Part shown: one piece after another, positions 9,899 to 21,001 of the stretch
Layout: each line of letters begins with the position of its first letter
Position numbering within the stretch: position 1 is the stretch's first letter
Assembly (NCBI GenBank): GCA_033558025.1
Contig: JAUCEF010000007.1
Coordinates: forward strand, 9,734,001-9,798,000
From: Phytophthora sp. 'mugwort'
Taxonomy: Eukaryota > Oomycota > Peronosporomycetes > Peronosporales > Peronosporaceae
Length of the DNA: 64,000 nt
Direction of reading: 5' to 3'
Notes under the pieces: model-generated
Databases searched by the model: none
Seen by the model: only the letters and a program-made list of their open reading frames with translations
What the model was told of the DNA's origin: nothing
Translations under genes and position numbers: made by a program

Positions 9899-12800
9899 CT
9901 ACTTGCCGGTTTTGTTTCGGCGATTGATGCGGTCGTGTCTCTTCTCGGCAGCGAGTTTTTGCGTACGGACGAGTGCCTCACGCTCAGCACGTCGAGCTTC
10001 CTGTGCTGAGGTCATCGCAGATGAACCGTTAGCAAAACGCTGGATATTTAGCTCCTCGTGACGTGCGTCCGAGCGCTCATCCATGTATTGTGCGAGCTTG
10101 TGTTGGTAATGACGACGCGAGTTGGTTGCAAAGTTCCCAAAGACTAAACGTCCAGGACCACGTCGCTTAAAGCCATGATTCTTCTTCGCTCCTTCCTCTT
10201 CTTCCTGTGTCGACTTCCGACGTGTAAGACTCTTGACAGACGGAGAAATCTTGGACGCATTCAACAAGAGTTCGTACAGAGTCGAAGCCGAGGATTCTTC
10301 ACAACTGTTCGGTATACTAACTTCCTTCGAGCTGCTCGGGACATTCTGAGCCTCACACTTGGTTTGAACAACACGTTGCAGCTCCGAAAGCGATGACACA
10401 ATGTGCTTCTGTCTAGCACTTGTACGTCCGACCAGAAGCAGTTGCAATTGTGGCACTCGAGCGCCTGAAGCTGTGAGATCGCATGAAATTTGAACTTCCA
10501 CTTCATCCAGAATGTGAAATACTGTGCGTTGATCTTCAGAAGCAATGACGTTAAGGGTCTCACGGTCGGTATCATCCCACACAAGTTGTGCTTGAGGGAT
10601 TCGACGGATACACTCGGCACCAGCGAAGACGCCAGTAGCCGGGTCTGTATCCACAATGCGTACACCAAGCAACAGCGGGTCCATTTGTACGACGCCATTC
10701 TTGTCTCGAAGATATACTGGCGCACGCAGATCATATTTTGGCACGTACACGATGAAGCCATTCTGCTTGAGAGCCGTAATGATTGCCGGAACTTTTACAG
10801 TGTGGCTGCTGAAGTAAAGAGCCAGGAACAACTCGTCACAGGCACGTGCTGCAAGCTTGGCTTGTCGGTTTTTCTTGTTGAGGTGCTGAGCTAGTGGCAC
10901 CAACTCTTTGGGTGGGAACAGGTTATCTCCATCCTTGATTGCTTCGTTAATGGCAGTGGAAGATAACGGGATAGTTTCTACTTGTAGCTGGCTATCCACG
11001 CACGCAATGAGGTCATCGAGGAGGTTTTCATCATCTTCAGTGTCCAAAACAGAAGGAGCGAGTGTTTTCGGAAGCACCAACGGCACAATGTTGACTGGAG
11101 GTCGCTGTATGGATCTCGTGGGAGAGTTTGGCGTTGTAATCGACGCTAAAAGCTGGCGATGCACGATGATGTCGGCATAACGACGGATTGGAGATGTAAA
11201 GTGCGTGTAGAACTGCAGACCGAGACCGTAGTGGGCAAACCGGGTCACGTCGCCATTCGCACTGGCCTCATCTCCAGCAGCTACAGCTCCCGAGCTCACA
11301 TATTCCGCCTCGGTCATCACACGCACTGCAAGAGACTTGAGCAATGACATTGTTTTGCTGTCCATACGTCCTGAGCGTTCCGCTGCAGCCAGCGATTGCT
11401 GCAGCGTGAAGTTGTTGGTAGCGTCAATGACGACGTCGCGTGCTTTCGCGAGTTGAACGAGCTGTTTGAACCGGTCTCCAGACGGCGGGGAATGGCGACG
11501 TAACAACGCGTGGGTTGGGAAACGTTCCACGAGTCTGTGAGCTACCGTCGAGTTCGCTAAGATCATCAGCTCAGCGATGGTGCCATGAATCTCCAAGCTT
11601 TCTTTCACTGTAATTTCCACATCTTCCTGTCCCAGCTCCGAGACGTTAAGAGAAAAACGCACCTCCTCTTGCTTTGACAGATCCAAGCCACCTTGCGAGC
11701 CTCGCGTACGTCCAAGACGACGTCCCACATCAGTAAGAACGCGAAGATCTTCACGAAGATCCTCTTGGAGTTTTAATGAGATGCGTCCGCCCGCGACACC
11801 TTCGACGTGTTCGTCCAGAGAAAGCTGCGAGGACCTCGTTGCTCCTTGTCGAGAGGAATCATCCGCGTCGGCGTGTACGCCTTGTACCAGGCGATGAGCT
11901 TGTTCATACGTCATCGACGAGCAATTGCGGATAATCGTGCGCCCAAACCACGTGGAATTCTCCACAATATCATAAGTCGCAGCTTTCAGCTCCCACATGA
12001 CACTCACTGCCAATCGATCTCGATTCTCATGAAGCGAGCATAAATCAGCACTAAGTACAGACGGCAGCATATCGAGTCGTTGTCCCACCAAATAAACCGT
12101 CGTGCCGCGGCGTCTGCCTTCGAGATCCAATGCCGAGCCGTGCTCAACGAAGTAAGAAACATCTGCAATATGCACACCAAGTTCCACATTACCATTGGAT
12201 AAACGACGAATCGACATGGCATCATCAATATCCTGACACCCGTGTGGGTCGACACTGAAGACGCGGTGGGTTGTACGCAGATCACGACGTCGTGCGACTT
12301 CCTCCTTGGGGATTTTCCAGTTTAATAATCCACATCGGGCAGGTCTTTTTGCTGTTGAACACTCCGCCACACGACCACCTTCGATATCAATTGGGCACTC
12401 ATCACTTGACGGAAGACAAGCGAGTGCCGCTTCACTGAACGGAGACTCGTCCACTTCATTGTCCACGAGCAACGCGCTAAGCTCCGTCTGTAAACTTCCA
12501 GGAGCACCGAGAATGCCAACGTAGTGACCATTTGGATACGAACTATCAGTCGCCCAAGTATCAATGACGACCTTGAGACGCTTGTCCAGAAGTGCATCAA
12601 GTCGTTGGGAGCGAAGACGGATCTTGGGCAGTCGCAAGTCCATGGGCACAGCAAGCGCGTAGTCATCCCCAATACTAACAGTAGAAGCAATAATTGTAGC
12701 AACGTGATACCTTGGTGAACGACTCAGAACGCCGACAATTTGTCCCGTGGGAATCGCTCCAGGCTCTTGCTTGTCCACTGCTGACTTGACGCTGTCAGCT

Positions 12801-13990
12801 TCGTGCTCATGCTTGTCTTCGTCTTGAATGTAGTGCACCAGCAGTCGGTCACTCTGTGGTGCACGCCAATGAGCTTTAGGAAGCATCTCCACTGCCACAC
12901 GATCTCCGTGTACGCCACGGTTCATTGCTGCTCGTCCAAAGACAAAAACCTTCTCAATCGCATGTGGTCCTTCAACTAGCACAAACGCTTCCATTGGGTT
13001 ATGCGTACTCACTTGAAGTTTGCCAGCCAGTATCTGAGAGGACGGCTGAGTCAGTAATTCATTAAGCTGTGCAGGCTTCAAGTGCGGTGCAAATTCAGAT
13101 TGCGAGTAGACGACGTTACCGTTCTCGTCCGGAAGTCTCTGTGCTTCCTCATACCTCACCGCGTCCGCTGTATTAGCTGCAAGTTCCATCAAGAACGTCG
13201 TATCCGTCGCGTGTTTTGGCAACCTTTCAGTCAAAAACGTCTCACATGTGACTGCCTGAGCATTCACCGTCGCCGCAAGTTGGACACTCGTGGATGTGTC
13301 AATATCTCTCGTCATGAACACCAGCTTCGCTTCCGGAGGTAAATGTCCCTGTGCCACATACCACTCCACAGTCTTGAACACCGCTCGGTCATCTCTTGTC
13401 CTCTGTAGTTCGTCCATAGCCGCGGGCTCCACGAAAGTCTCCACGTGGTGTTGATCTGGGAACAAGTAGACGCTGACACCTCCGTCCGTGCGTTGGTCCT
13501 CCCCTCGGAAGAACTTCCGGAGTCTAGAGGCGTCGCGACTCGGCGCCAGCCTCAAAGCAGCTTGTAGCACACTCTCCAGCACCAAGATACGTGGCGCCGC
13601 GCGACAGAAGAGCGCTTCCTCCTCCAGTAGCTCCATACACTGCAGCAGACTGAAGGCGTCGGGCACCACGTACTCGCCGTCATTGACCCTCGGCAGCGCC
13701 TGGATTGGAAGCAACGCACGTGCATGGCGACAAATGGCACAGTTAGCCACACCACAGTGCACGTCGCGGCGGAGATATCGTTCTTGAGCCTTCATAGCAC
13801 CAGGTTTGCGGCGGCGACTGCGTTCCACAAAGCTGGCGTCCGTACGCACGTCTTGCCAGCGCGGAACGCCATGCTGACGCAATCCCACGCGCAGCTGCCG
13901 ATTCTCTTCTTCTTCCTGCTGCTGCTGCTGCAGCAGCGCGCGCAGACGCCGAACTTCCTCCTGCTCCTGGAGCCGCCACGCCGTCGCCAT
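9899..13990 (-). CDS. DIS3L: DIS3-like exoribonuclease (RNase II/RNB family, exosome type)
   Basis: Intronless, 1363 residues, longer than human DIS3L (about 1050). DIS3 proteins are the 3'-5' hydrolytic exoribonucleases of the RNA exosome. Seen in order: a Q/E-rich N-terminus; a C-x4-C-x2-C motif at C79/C84/C87 matching the DIS3 CR3 motif; a PIN-type region with D111, D201 and D229 in expected places but alanine (A144) where the glutamate of active PIN sites sits; cold-shock-type regions; and the RNB domain with DPHGCQDIDDA carrying D581, D587, D589 and D590. The late RNB signature HFTSPIRRYADIIVHRQL is present. The tail is basic. The exonuclease site looks intact, while the PIN endonuclease is probably impaired, as in DIS3L-type proteins. 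DIS3 versus DIS3L cannot be settled without a tree. Confidence 0.9.
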   Translation of the reverse strand: MATAWRLQEQEEVRRLRALLQQQQQEEEENRQLRVGLRQHGVPRWQDVRTDASFVERSRRRKPGAMKAQERYLRRDVHCGVANCAICRHARALLPIQALPRVNDGEYVVPDAFSLLQCMELLEEEALFCRAAPRILVLESVLQAALRLAPSRDASRLRKFFRGEDQRTDGGVSVYLFPDQHHVETFVEPAAMDELQRTRDDRAVFKTVEWYVAQGHLPPEAKLVFMTRDIDTSTSVQLAATVNAQAVTCETFLTERLPKHATDTTFLMELAANTADAVRYEEAQRLPDENGNVVYSQSEFAPHLKPAQLNELLTQPSSQILAGKLQVSTHNPMEAFVLVEGPHAIEKVFVFGRAAMNRGVHGDRVAVEMLPKAHWRAPQSDRLLVHYIQDEDKHEHEADSVKSAVDKQEPGAIPTGQIVGVLSRSPRYHVATIIASTVSIGDDYALAVPMDLRLPKIRLRSQRLDALLDKRLKVVIDTWATDSSYPNGHYVGILGAPGSLQTELSALLVDNEVDESPFSEAALACLPSSDECPIDIEGGRVAECSTAKRPARCGLLNWKIPKEEVARRRDLRTTHRVFSVDPHGCQDIDDAMSIRRLSNGNVELGVHIADVSYFVEHGSALDLEGRRRGTTVYLVGQRLDMLPSVLSADLCSLHENRDRLAVSVMWELKAATYDIVENSTWFGRTIIRNCSSMTYEQAHRLVQGVHADADDSSRQGATRSSQLSLDEHVEGVAGGRISLKLQEDLREDLRVLTDVGRRLGRTRGSQGGLDLSKQEEVRFSLNVSELGQEDVEITVKESLEIHGTIAELMILANSTVAHRLVERFPTHALLRRHSPPSGDRFKQLVQLAKARDVVIDATNNFTLQQSLAAAERSGRMDSKTMSLLKSLAVRVMTEAEYVSSGAVAAGDEASANGDVTRFAHYGLGLQFYTHFTSPIRRYADIIVHRQLLASITTPNSPTRSIQRPPVNIVPLVLPKTLAPSVLDTEDDENLLDDLIACVDSQLQVETIPLSSTAINEAIKDGDNLFPPKELVPLAQHLNKKNRQAKLAARACDELFLALYFSSHTVKVPAIITALKQNGFIVYVPKYDLRAPVYLRDKNGVVQMDPLLLGVRIVDTDPATGVFAGAECIRRIPQAQLVWDDTDRETLNVIASEDQRTVFHILDEVEVQISCDLTASGARVPQLQLLLVGRTSARQKHIVSSLSELQRVVQTKCEAQNVPSSSKEVSIPNSCEESSASTLYELLLNASKISPSVKSLTRRKSTQEEEEGAKKNHGFKRRGPGRLVFGNFATNSRRHYQHKLAQYMDERSDARHEELNIQRFANGSSAMTSAQEARRAEREALVRTQKLAAEKRHDRINRRNKTGK

Positions 13991-14360
13991 CCTGATCTGG
14001 CGGGATTTTTGGCGAATGAGAAACGAGGAATGGATGAGATGGCTACAGTTGTCGAAATATGTGACGTGTGAGAATAATGTTTATTCAGTTTAAGTGTAAT
14101 TTTATATAATACTATTGTAGTAAGCATAACGAACTCGATTGAAGCACAGATGCCGTCGAGATCATTAGACATTTAAGGCGCGTAAATTATGCGGCGCAAT
14201 TCAAATTCGAAATATAATTATGCGTCACAAATTCCAATAGTGGCAAAAAAGTAGTCATCTATTTCGAGTGCCTCGTGCGGTGTATTCGCAACGGCGGGTG
14301 CTCGTCGCAAGCGCTCTGCCAGCCTCTCAGCTTAGAGCACGTCGCCGTTGCAGCCTCATC
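13991..14360. other. Spacer holding the DIS3-like promoter and ZPR1 3' flank
   Basis: No gene seen. Both neighbours are on the minus strand, so this stretch carries the upstream region of the DIS3-like gene and the 3' end of ZPR1. Parts around 14080-14220 are AT-rich. Confidence 0.5.
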
Positions 14361-16077
14361 CTACTGCTCTTGCTGCTCCTGCTTCTGCTGCTGATCTTGC
14401 TGCTGTCGCACTTCCATGACAGCCGTCGGGTTCGGGTGGTACTTGGACGGGTCAATGGCACGGCCACCGCCCATGGTCTCCTTGTCACTGCGGATAGGTT
14501 CGGCAGCCTTGCCCAGCCTTGCCTCGTCCTCCTCAGTGATGCTGCCCAGACCGGCTTCATTCGAGTAATTGTCCACTTTCATGTCTGCAATACCCAGCAC
14601 GTCGTCCTCAAACTCCGTACGCGTAAACTTCTCCGCCGTCATGTACGGATCGTCCTCGGCAGCGCCATACGGCGAGTAGATGAAAGAATTGGCCAGCGGA
14701 TCCTCCAGAATGAGCGTGAAGGGCTCAGTGCCGCGCTTCAGATCGTCAAGACGTGCCAGCCATGCGTTCAGCAGCGAGCGGCCGCCGTCACTGTCACCAA
14801 CAGCGAACGGGTTGCCCTCTTCGATATTCTGGCGAACCTTGTCGAGTAGACCCTCCACAGTCGTATACAGACCACCGAGAGATCCATGCGCCATCTCCAG
14901 CTCAATCTCAGGAATGTTCACACACGCCGAGTCGGCCTTAAGAATATCACGATCCATGACACCTGGGTCCTTGCTCGGGTCCAACCTGAGCGTGATACGC
15001 TCACCCTGGGGCGGGATGGCACCACCGGCCTTCACTTCGTTGGTCTTAAAGCCACAGGCCTCGCAGTTAAACGACATGATGATCACCTCCTTGAAGTGAG
15101 GAATGTCCGTCATGCACATGCATGAAAAGCCGGGCGCCTGGCAAGCGAAACAGTTGGCAGGGATCTGGATCACCTCCTTTTTGGCAATGTTGGCCTCCTC
15201 CACGAACTTATCCAGCCCTTCATTACGGTGCGGCAGCACACGCGGGGCTTGGGAGGGAGCAGCGTGCGACATATCGGGCTGCAGTCCGCAGTCCAGGTCC
15301 TGCTGCTCCGATCGGTAGTAGTGCGTGATCTTCATCTGAGGGTCGGCGGCAGGTGCGTGCGGGTTTTCAATGTGTGAATTGCCAGACGGGTCGTCCAGTA
15401 CCACCTTGAACGGCAGCGAGATGCCGGCCGACATCAAGGCGAGTTTGGCAATGAAGTCATCAATCTTCTCGGTGGTCTCGGGGTCAATCTCGCGACGGTG
15501 ATCCTGATTCTCACGCAGGTCCTCAATGGCCTTCTGCAGCACACCCTCGATAGTGTTAATGCTGCCGCGCTGCGTCTCGCGCGGGATCTCAAAGTCCAGC
15601 GACGGGAAGTAGACGACGCCGGGGTCGGCCTTGATCAACTGACGGTTGAGGTCCTATATGCAGTGAATCCACAAGGTCAGTATCCTTTGTAGTACTTAAT
15701 ATCCATCTATCGAAGCTGGGCACCTTCTGGTCCTTGACCTCGAGCTCGATCTTGGCGCCCTGCTCCTGCACCTTGCCACCAAACTGCACCTCGCTGTTCT
15801 TGAAGCCGCAGTGCTCGCACTCAAAGGACATGAGGATGACCTCGCGGAAGTATGGGATCATGGTGAGCAGCAGTTTCGTCGTGCCGTTGTCGTGACAGTT
15901 CATGCAAAGACTCTCCATGGACGTGACCTCGGGCACGTCGTCCTCGGCCTGCAGCGCGTAGATGGACGGCGCAGGTGCCTTGTTCTCTCCCTCGTTCGCG
16001 TCCACATCGTTCAGGTGGAAGCGCTCGTCCACGTTGGGGCGCGTGCCGCCAAGTATTTGAGGCGCCTTCTCCGACAT
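14361..16077 (-). CDS. ZPR1: ZPR1 zinc finger protein
   Basis: Two exons on the minus strand, 16077..15724 and 15653..14361, give 548 residues. ZPR1 is a conserved eukaryotic protein that binds eEF1A and acts as a chaperone for its folding. It is built of two repeats, each with a C4 zinc finger and a ZPR1 homology domain. Both fingers are visible: CMNCHDNG...CEHC and CFACQAPG...CEAC, each followed by the GFK(N/T)(S/N)EV stretch. The intron removes 70 bases (GTGCCC...ATAG) and joins VKDQK to DLNRQLIKAD. The start chosen is the ATG of MSEKAP; an upstream in-frame extension exists but has no better ATG. The C-terminus is a glutamine-rich tail. Same strand as the DIS3-like gene. Confidence 0.93.
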
Positions 16078-16245
16078 GTTGCACGACTCCGCTGTGTAAA
16101 AAACGATTCTCAATGGCTGGTCAGTGGAAGCGCGCGTACGTTGCAGCAAGACTTTATAAGTTGCGCCAACTCTTTTCTTAAAGAAACCTTCTTTGTTGGA
16201 AATACTATCTACACAAATAATAGTCCGATTTACGATTAGCGTTTT

Positions 16246-18167
16246 TCAACTTGGAGATAAAGTATACCCCAGACATCTAAGTTGCGCGTGTACTGCAGTA
16301 CTGGACTTTGCCGCCACCGCTACCATAGCCAGATTGCTTTGCACGCGACGGAATCGATCCTGTTTGGATGGAGACAGTGTGGCTTCTTGGCTCTCGCTGG
16401 TGCTTGGAGTTGGGAGTCGAGTTACAGCAACTAGCGAGCGCTTGAAGTATCTTTCCGCTTCCTGTTCGCACCTCAACAAGTTAAATCACAGGCTACAAAT
16501 CGCTATAATGCTGCAGTCGCTCACTTTAAACTCGCCGAGCAAGAAGCAACATTTGCCCAGCGCGTCGGTGCAGGCCATCGTGTAGTCGTCTGTGCCTCCG
16601 AATAGGTTTTCGGCGTGTATCAAGCACTTCGCGTACAGCTCGCGAGCTTCTTGGACTCGTTTCTGTAGGTGCAACCGGATACCAAGGTACGAATTGAGTT
16701 TAAATTTAAGTATACCTACAGGAAAATGGAAAGATGCCTACACACCTGCGCCAAGAGGATAGAAGCAAGTCGCACATTGAGATGGAAAAGTTTGGCGTTG
16801 TAGCCTCCACCGTATCGCTCGTCCAGGAGGCAGATTATAGTATTCAAGTGAATTTCAGTCATCTTGAGCATTCCTGCGTGCTCGCACGCAATTGCCAAGT
16901 TTTCCAGTGCAATTGTCGTCTCCTGGTCGGCTTCTCCTTTTAAACTTCTTCTGAGTCAGCTGGAAAGTCTCAATCTTAAGCAGCAAAAATGCTTCACACG
17001 CACCTGGTAAGTGTCTTGAATGCCTCTACAAAACAATGAATGGCTTGGTCACAGCTACCTCGAAAAAGCAATAACTCACCAAGCAGACTGACCCATCGAG
17101 CGGTATCTACATGTCGGCGATCGTATGTAGCCTCGCATAGGGTAAGTCCTCGGTCAGCCATGGAAAAGGCATCGGCTAGTTTTCCATTGTCTCTGTTTTA
17201 TCAAAGCGATGAGTGACATTCATCTTTGACATAAAAGTTTTACTGGCAAACCTCTCACCTGTAAAGGTTCACGAGTTTGTTGTACGTCCCCAAGAGACCA
17301 GGATGATTCTCGCCGAAACATTGGCGCTTGAAATGGAGTGCCTGGAGCTCCAACCGAATGTCCGAGTTTGGTTCTTCTACAAGAGCGCGCTCAAACTTTT
17401 GCAATACCGTGTTGTTGGCAATAAGATGCTCTCGAAACGCTGCTAGTTCTGTTTCAACACGTGTCATAATTATGTTAGTATCTGCTTTAAAAAAAAAAAA
17501 AAATCCGTAGAAATGCTGGGTCAAAGAGAGCACAAACCTTCAGCACTAAGACCTAATGGTTTCCAATCTTTTAGCAGTCGAATGTGATTCTTGCGGGCTA
17601 ACGATTGGGCTATGTCCAGTGGAGTTTGGCCGCTGTTATTTTTCCGTCGGACATCAGCTCCTCCTTCTAGCACCAACGTGACACACTCGAGATCCCCCCA
17701 CCCAGCGGCCAAATGAAGAGGAGTATTTCCTTGCTGGCCACACAAATATAAACAACAAAGCCCTCGGTGAGTGTTAGGGACTTTTGGTGCAAATCCTCTT
17801 CTGTGATGTACCCAATCTTGGAGATCAACGTTCGCATTTCGTGCAATTAGAAATGCCACCAAAGAGCTGTGACCGTAACGACAGGCGAAATGCAGTGGGC
17901 TCCATCGTGTTCGCTAAGTGAAACACAAAAACGAAATTTGTTAGATTCTCAACCACATTTTGCCGTATTTTGGCCACGATTGCGTACAAGTTCCTGGACA
18001 TCAATAGAAGCAACGGCGTGGCGATCGACGAGAGAGCGCACTCGCTCCAGTTTGCCATATTGAGACGCATACCAAATAGTCCAAATGTCGTTTGCTACGT
18101 CGCGCTCCATTTTCTGGATAGGGGACGGCATGCTTTTCGACTTGCTCGGGGAATCTGGCATCGACAT
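16246..18167 (-). CDS. Ankyrin-repeat and TPR-like protein
   Basis: Nine exons read on the minus strand: 18167..17988, 17913..17812, 17733..17538, 17484..17259, 17192..17080, 17025..17004, 16950..16746, 16662..16525 and 16461..16246, giving 465 residues with the frame kept throughout. The N-terminal half has ankyrin repeats (RWSPLHFACRYGHSSLV, QGNTPLHLAAGWGDLECV, SGQTPLDIAQ). The C-terminal half has helical repeats of kinesin-light-chain/TPR type (FGENHPGLLGTYNKLVNLY, TTIALENLAIACEHAGM, EARELYAKCLIHAENLFGG). Such proteins act as scaffolds; no enzyme motif is seen and the partner is unknown. Exon 6 is only 22 bases and is the least certain part. The acceptor of exon 4 offers two in-frame AG sites. 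It shares a 234-bp divergent promoter with the coiled-coil gene. Confidence 0.75.
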
Positions 18168-18401
18168 TCTGCTAAAATGCTGAGAAGAAAATTACAAAAC
18201 TGAAGAGAGAATGCATCCTCCACATAACCTGGCGAGTTATTTTTTGCTTCACTTGTCATGGTCGTTTCAAATGTCATGCCCCATTTGGGCTCTAGCGTTT
18301 CTTTCGCCTTGTTTGTTCGGAATCGATATGGAACGCTAACTCTCTGGGGTGCAAATACGCGAAGCAAAAGACGCAGTGCTCTCCACGCTACCATTGACAG
18401 C
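18168..18401. promoter_or_regulatory. Divergent intergenic region, likely bidirectional promoter
   Basis: Only 234 bases separate the ATG of the ankyrin-TPR gene (minus) from that of the coiled-coil gene (plus), so both promoters and 5' UTRs must lie here. No specific factor site is claimed. Confidence 0.5.
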
Positions 18402-20899
18402 ATGACCAGCGAGTTTACAGACATTTCAGGGGTACATGTCAGTCCACCGTTATAGTAATGGAACTGAGCGCTCACATGTAATTTTTGCTTGTTTCCCTGA
18501 CAGAACACGCCCTTGAAGAACAATGACAAACAAACGAAGAAGCGTAGTGGTTTAACCGGGAGGATGAGGCTGCTCCCGCTTGCCGAAACATCCACTCAGG
18601 GGGCCTATGAAATGTTTTCGAGTAACAATCCTGGCAACGGAGTCAATAGTGGTCTCGTAACCCAAAAGCTCAAGAAAATCACACATAAGCGCGAGCTCAT
18701 GGAGGCTGTACGTAAGGCCAGCACGCCTATTGTGCTGCCAGGACGAGACAGTGGATTATCTAGCTTGAACCGGAATGTACTCGAATGGAATGGCAGCAGC
18801 CCAGCCCCAGAGACAGACTCAAGTCAGCGTGACATTGAATGTCTCGAAGACGGCGTGCATCTAAACGCCCGAAAATTCAACGAGCTTAAACTTATGGTCG
18901 ATCGAAGGCAGCGTGAACTTCATGGACTCTTGGTATGTGTATTTTTTAAGTTTGCTAGTAAATCTACAGCGATTGAGCCTGATTTTTGTTGTCTCCAGGA
19001 CGAATTACGTGTTCTACAGCTCGAGAACGAAGCTCTCAGTAGGATGCAGAACCAGGATACACCCGTGTCGAAGAAAAATATTCAGATTAAGCAGCACATT
19101 GCTCGGTGTACAACGAGCATGGAGGAGCAAATGCATTTGAGGCGGCAGCTCGAGCACATGACTAGGCGTCTGCAAACCACCCAGTTGCGTGTGGACGCTC
19201 AACTCGCTGGGATGGCTACAGCGGTTGATAGCAGCGAACGTGAAGTGGAAGAAGTGAAAATGCTTTGCAGACAACTCGAGGTTGGTAAGAGTCGTGCCGT
19301 TCAATTCTTACAAGAAGTTCAGTTACAATTGCAAGTGGAACGCAAGGCACGAGCACGAGAGCTTGGAGATCACGAAGTTCGTGCAAGAAATTCTCAAAAA
19401 ATGGAGTCATGGAGATCGCAACGAGCTCAAGAGCGGGCTGAGATGGTGGCTGAAATGCGTGGAGATTTATCAGCAGACGAAGAAACTCGGTTGCTTAAGT
19501 GTATTGAAAACCGGGAGCGTGCGAACGAGGCGCTACATGCGGCAAACTTGGTAAAGGCTCAAAAGAATGCCGATTTTCAAGCGGTTCTTGCTGAGCTCAA
19601 ACTCGCTTTAGGAGCTTCGAGTCTACGTGAAGTGGTAGAGAAAATTGGAGCTCAAGCAGCTACCAGCATATCGCTAGACAAGGAGAAAACTCAAGCTGAG
19701 GAGCGTCTTATTGCTGTGCGACAGGAGAAAGAACAAATTGTACGGGAACTCAACGAGCTCAAGGCATCAGGCATTGGAGGCATCGAACTCAACCGCGAAG
19801 TCTACAACACGTTGGAAAGCGAGATTCAACAGGCAAAAGCCGCTCTTAAAGTCAACAAATCCGCCTACGAGCGACTCGATGGTGTCATGTCAGCAGTTCG
19901 GCAAGGATCATTTGGGTTGGCAAGGCGACTCCAAGCCTTTGACGATGTCCTTGAAACGGGTATGGGTGATAATGTCTCAATGGCTGGAGGTTCTGCTAGT
20001 GCGACCGGAAACGCTGGGTCTGGTACGATGACCACGACGACTTCCATGTTGTCATTGATTTCAGGCGGTGAGCACGCAGGATATTTGGTCACGGCTGAGC
20101 TCAAGCTCACGAAAATTTTAGAGATTGTGGGCCAATCGAGTTCTTCCGTGAACAGTTTTGGTGGATATGATAATGCGGACGGGAATGGTGGTGCAGGTGA
20201 TGATAACTCCATACAAGGCAAGAACCAAGAGGACACGGGCAATAACAATCACCAATCTCTTGAGTTACTCGAAGATGGCCACACAATGTGGTCGCCAAGT
20301 GCAAATAATGACCCGCGTCTTCACGAAAACAATATTCGCGTTCGACCATCGACACGAGGTCTGTCTTCTACTTCGTTGCTGACGGCTGGAATCGGCCTTA
20401 CTCTTCCCGATAGTGACGACGAGGGACCGGATTCAGCACGCTCGGAAGCTTCTGTGGCTGTATCGGACATTGACGGCGAGCAGAGAAACGTACTAGTCCC
20501 GTCGCGTGGCATCCTAAAAATGAGCAGTTCGCGCCATTTTGCTGAGGTTATGCGCAAGAAAGAGGTACAAAACTCTCAAGTGTTATAATATTTTTTGGCT
20601 TTTCGCATTAAACTCATTTTTGATTATTTCGCTCGCAGTTGGCTGAGAAGCAAAAAGTGGCAGCGGAAAAGGGTATTTCCGACGAAGAAATGATGGCCAA
20701 ACTACGAAAACGGAACCAGCTTGAGGCAGACGCGCGACTTGCTACGTCTCCAACTCGTCATGGAGCTCAGCTCTTTCTCGCCAAAACTGCTGCTGTAATG
20801 AAAGAAACCAGTGGAGACCAAGTTCCAATCTCAACCTCAGTTCTCAACCCCAGTCAGTCTCGAGCTTTTGTCACACAAATGCACTTTAGCGATCTTTAA
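18402..20899 (+). CDS. Coiled-coil protein of unknown function
   Basis: Exons 18402..18431, 18504..18932, 18999..20564 and 20639..20899 encode 761 residues. Not recognised as a named family. The N-terminal 140 residues look disordered. A long helical coiled-coil region follows, rich in E, K, Q and R (for example LRVLQLENEALSR and MEEQMHLRRQLEHMTRRL), reaching to about residue 440. The middle is S/T/G/N-rich and low in complexity. A basic stretch comes near the end (KLRKRNQLEADARL). The second intron (18933-18998) is 66 bases with GTATGT...CTCCAG; it contains no in-frame stop, so retaining it would add 22 residues without a frameshift. Removing it joins two coiled-coil halves cleanly. A structural or ciliary role is possible but unsupported. 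Confidence 0.75.
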
Positions 20900-21001
20900 G
20901 TCAATTTGCCAAACATTATTGAGAACTGAAAAAAACACAAAACTTACTATTAAATCTGTATACCCTTGCGGACTTGGCTTAGCGAAATGTCGTGGCACGC
21001 T

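Noticed and set aside
9899..13990. Many open frames antisense to the long DIS3-like gene, such as 10490-10894 and 13724-14071 on the plus strand
   Set aside because: Shadows of a real 4.1-kb coding sequence; no family similarity, splice signals or start context.
20760..20800. LFLAK in the C-terminal part of the coiled-coil protein, recalling the Crinkler effector motif
   Set aside because: In Crinklers the motif lies near residue 50 of the N-terminus; here it is near the C-terminus of a long coiled-coil protein, so it is chance.
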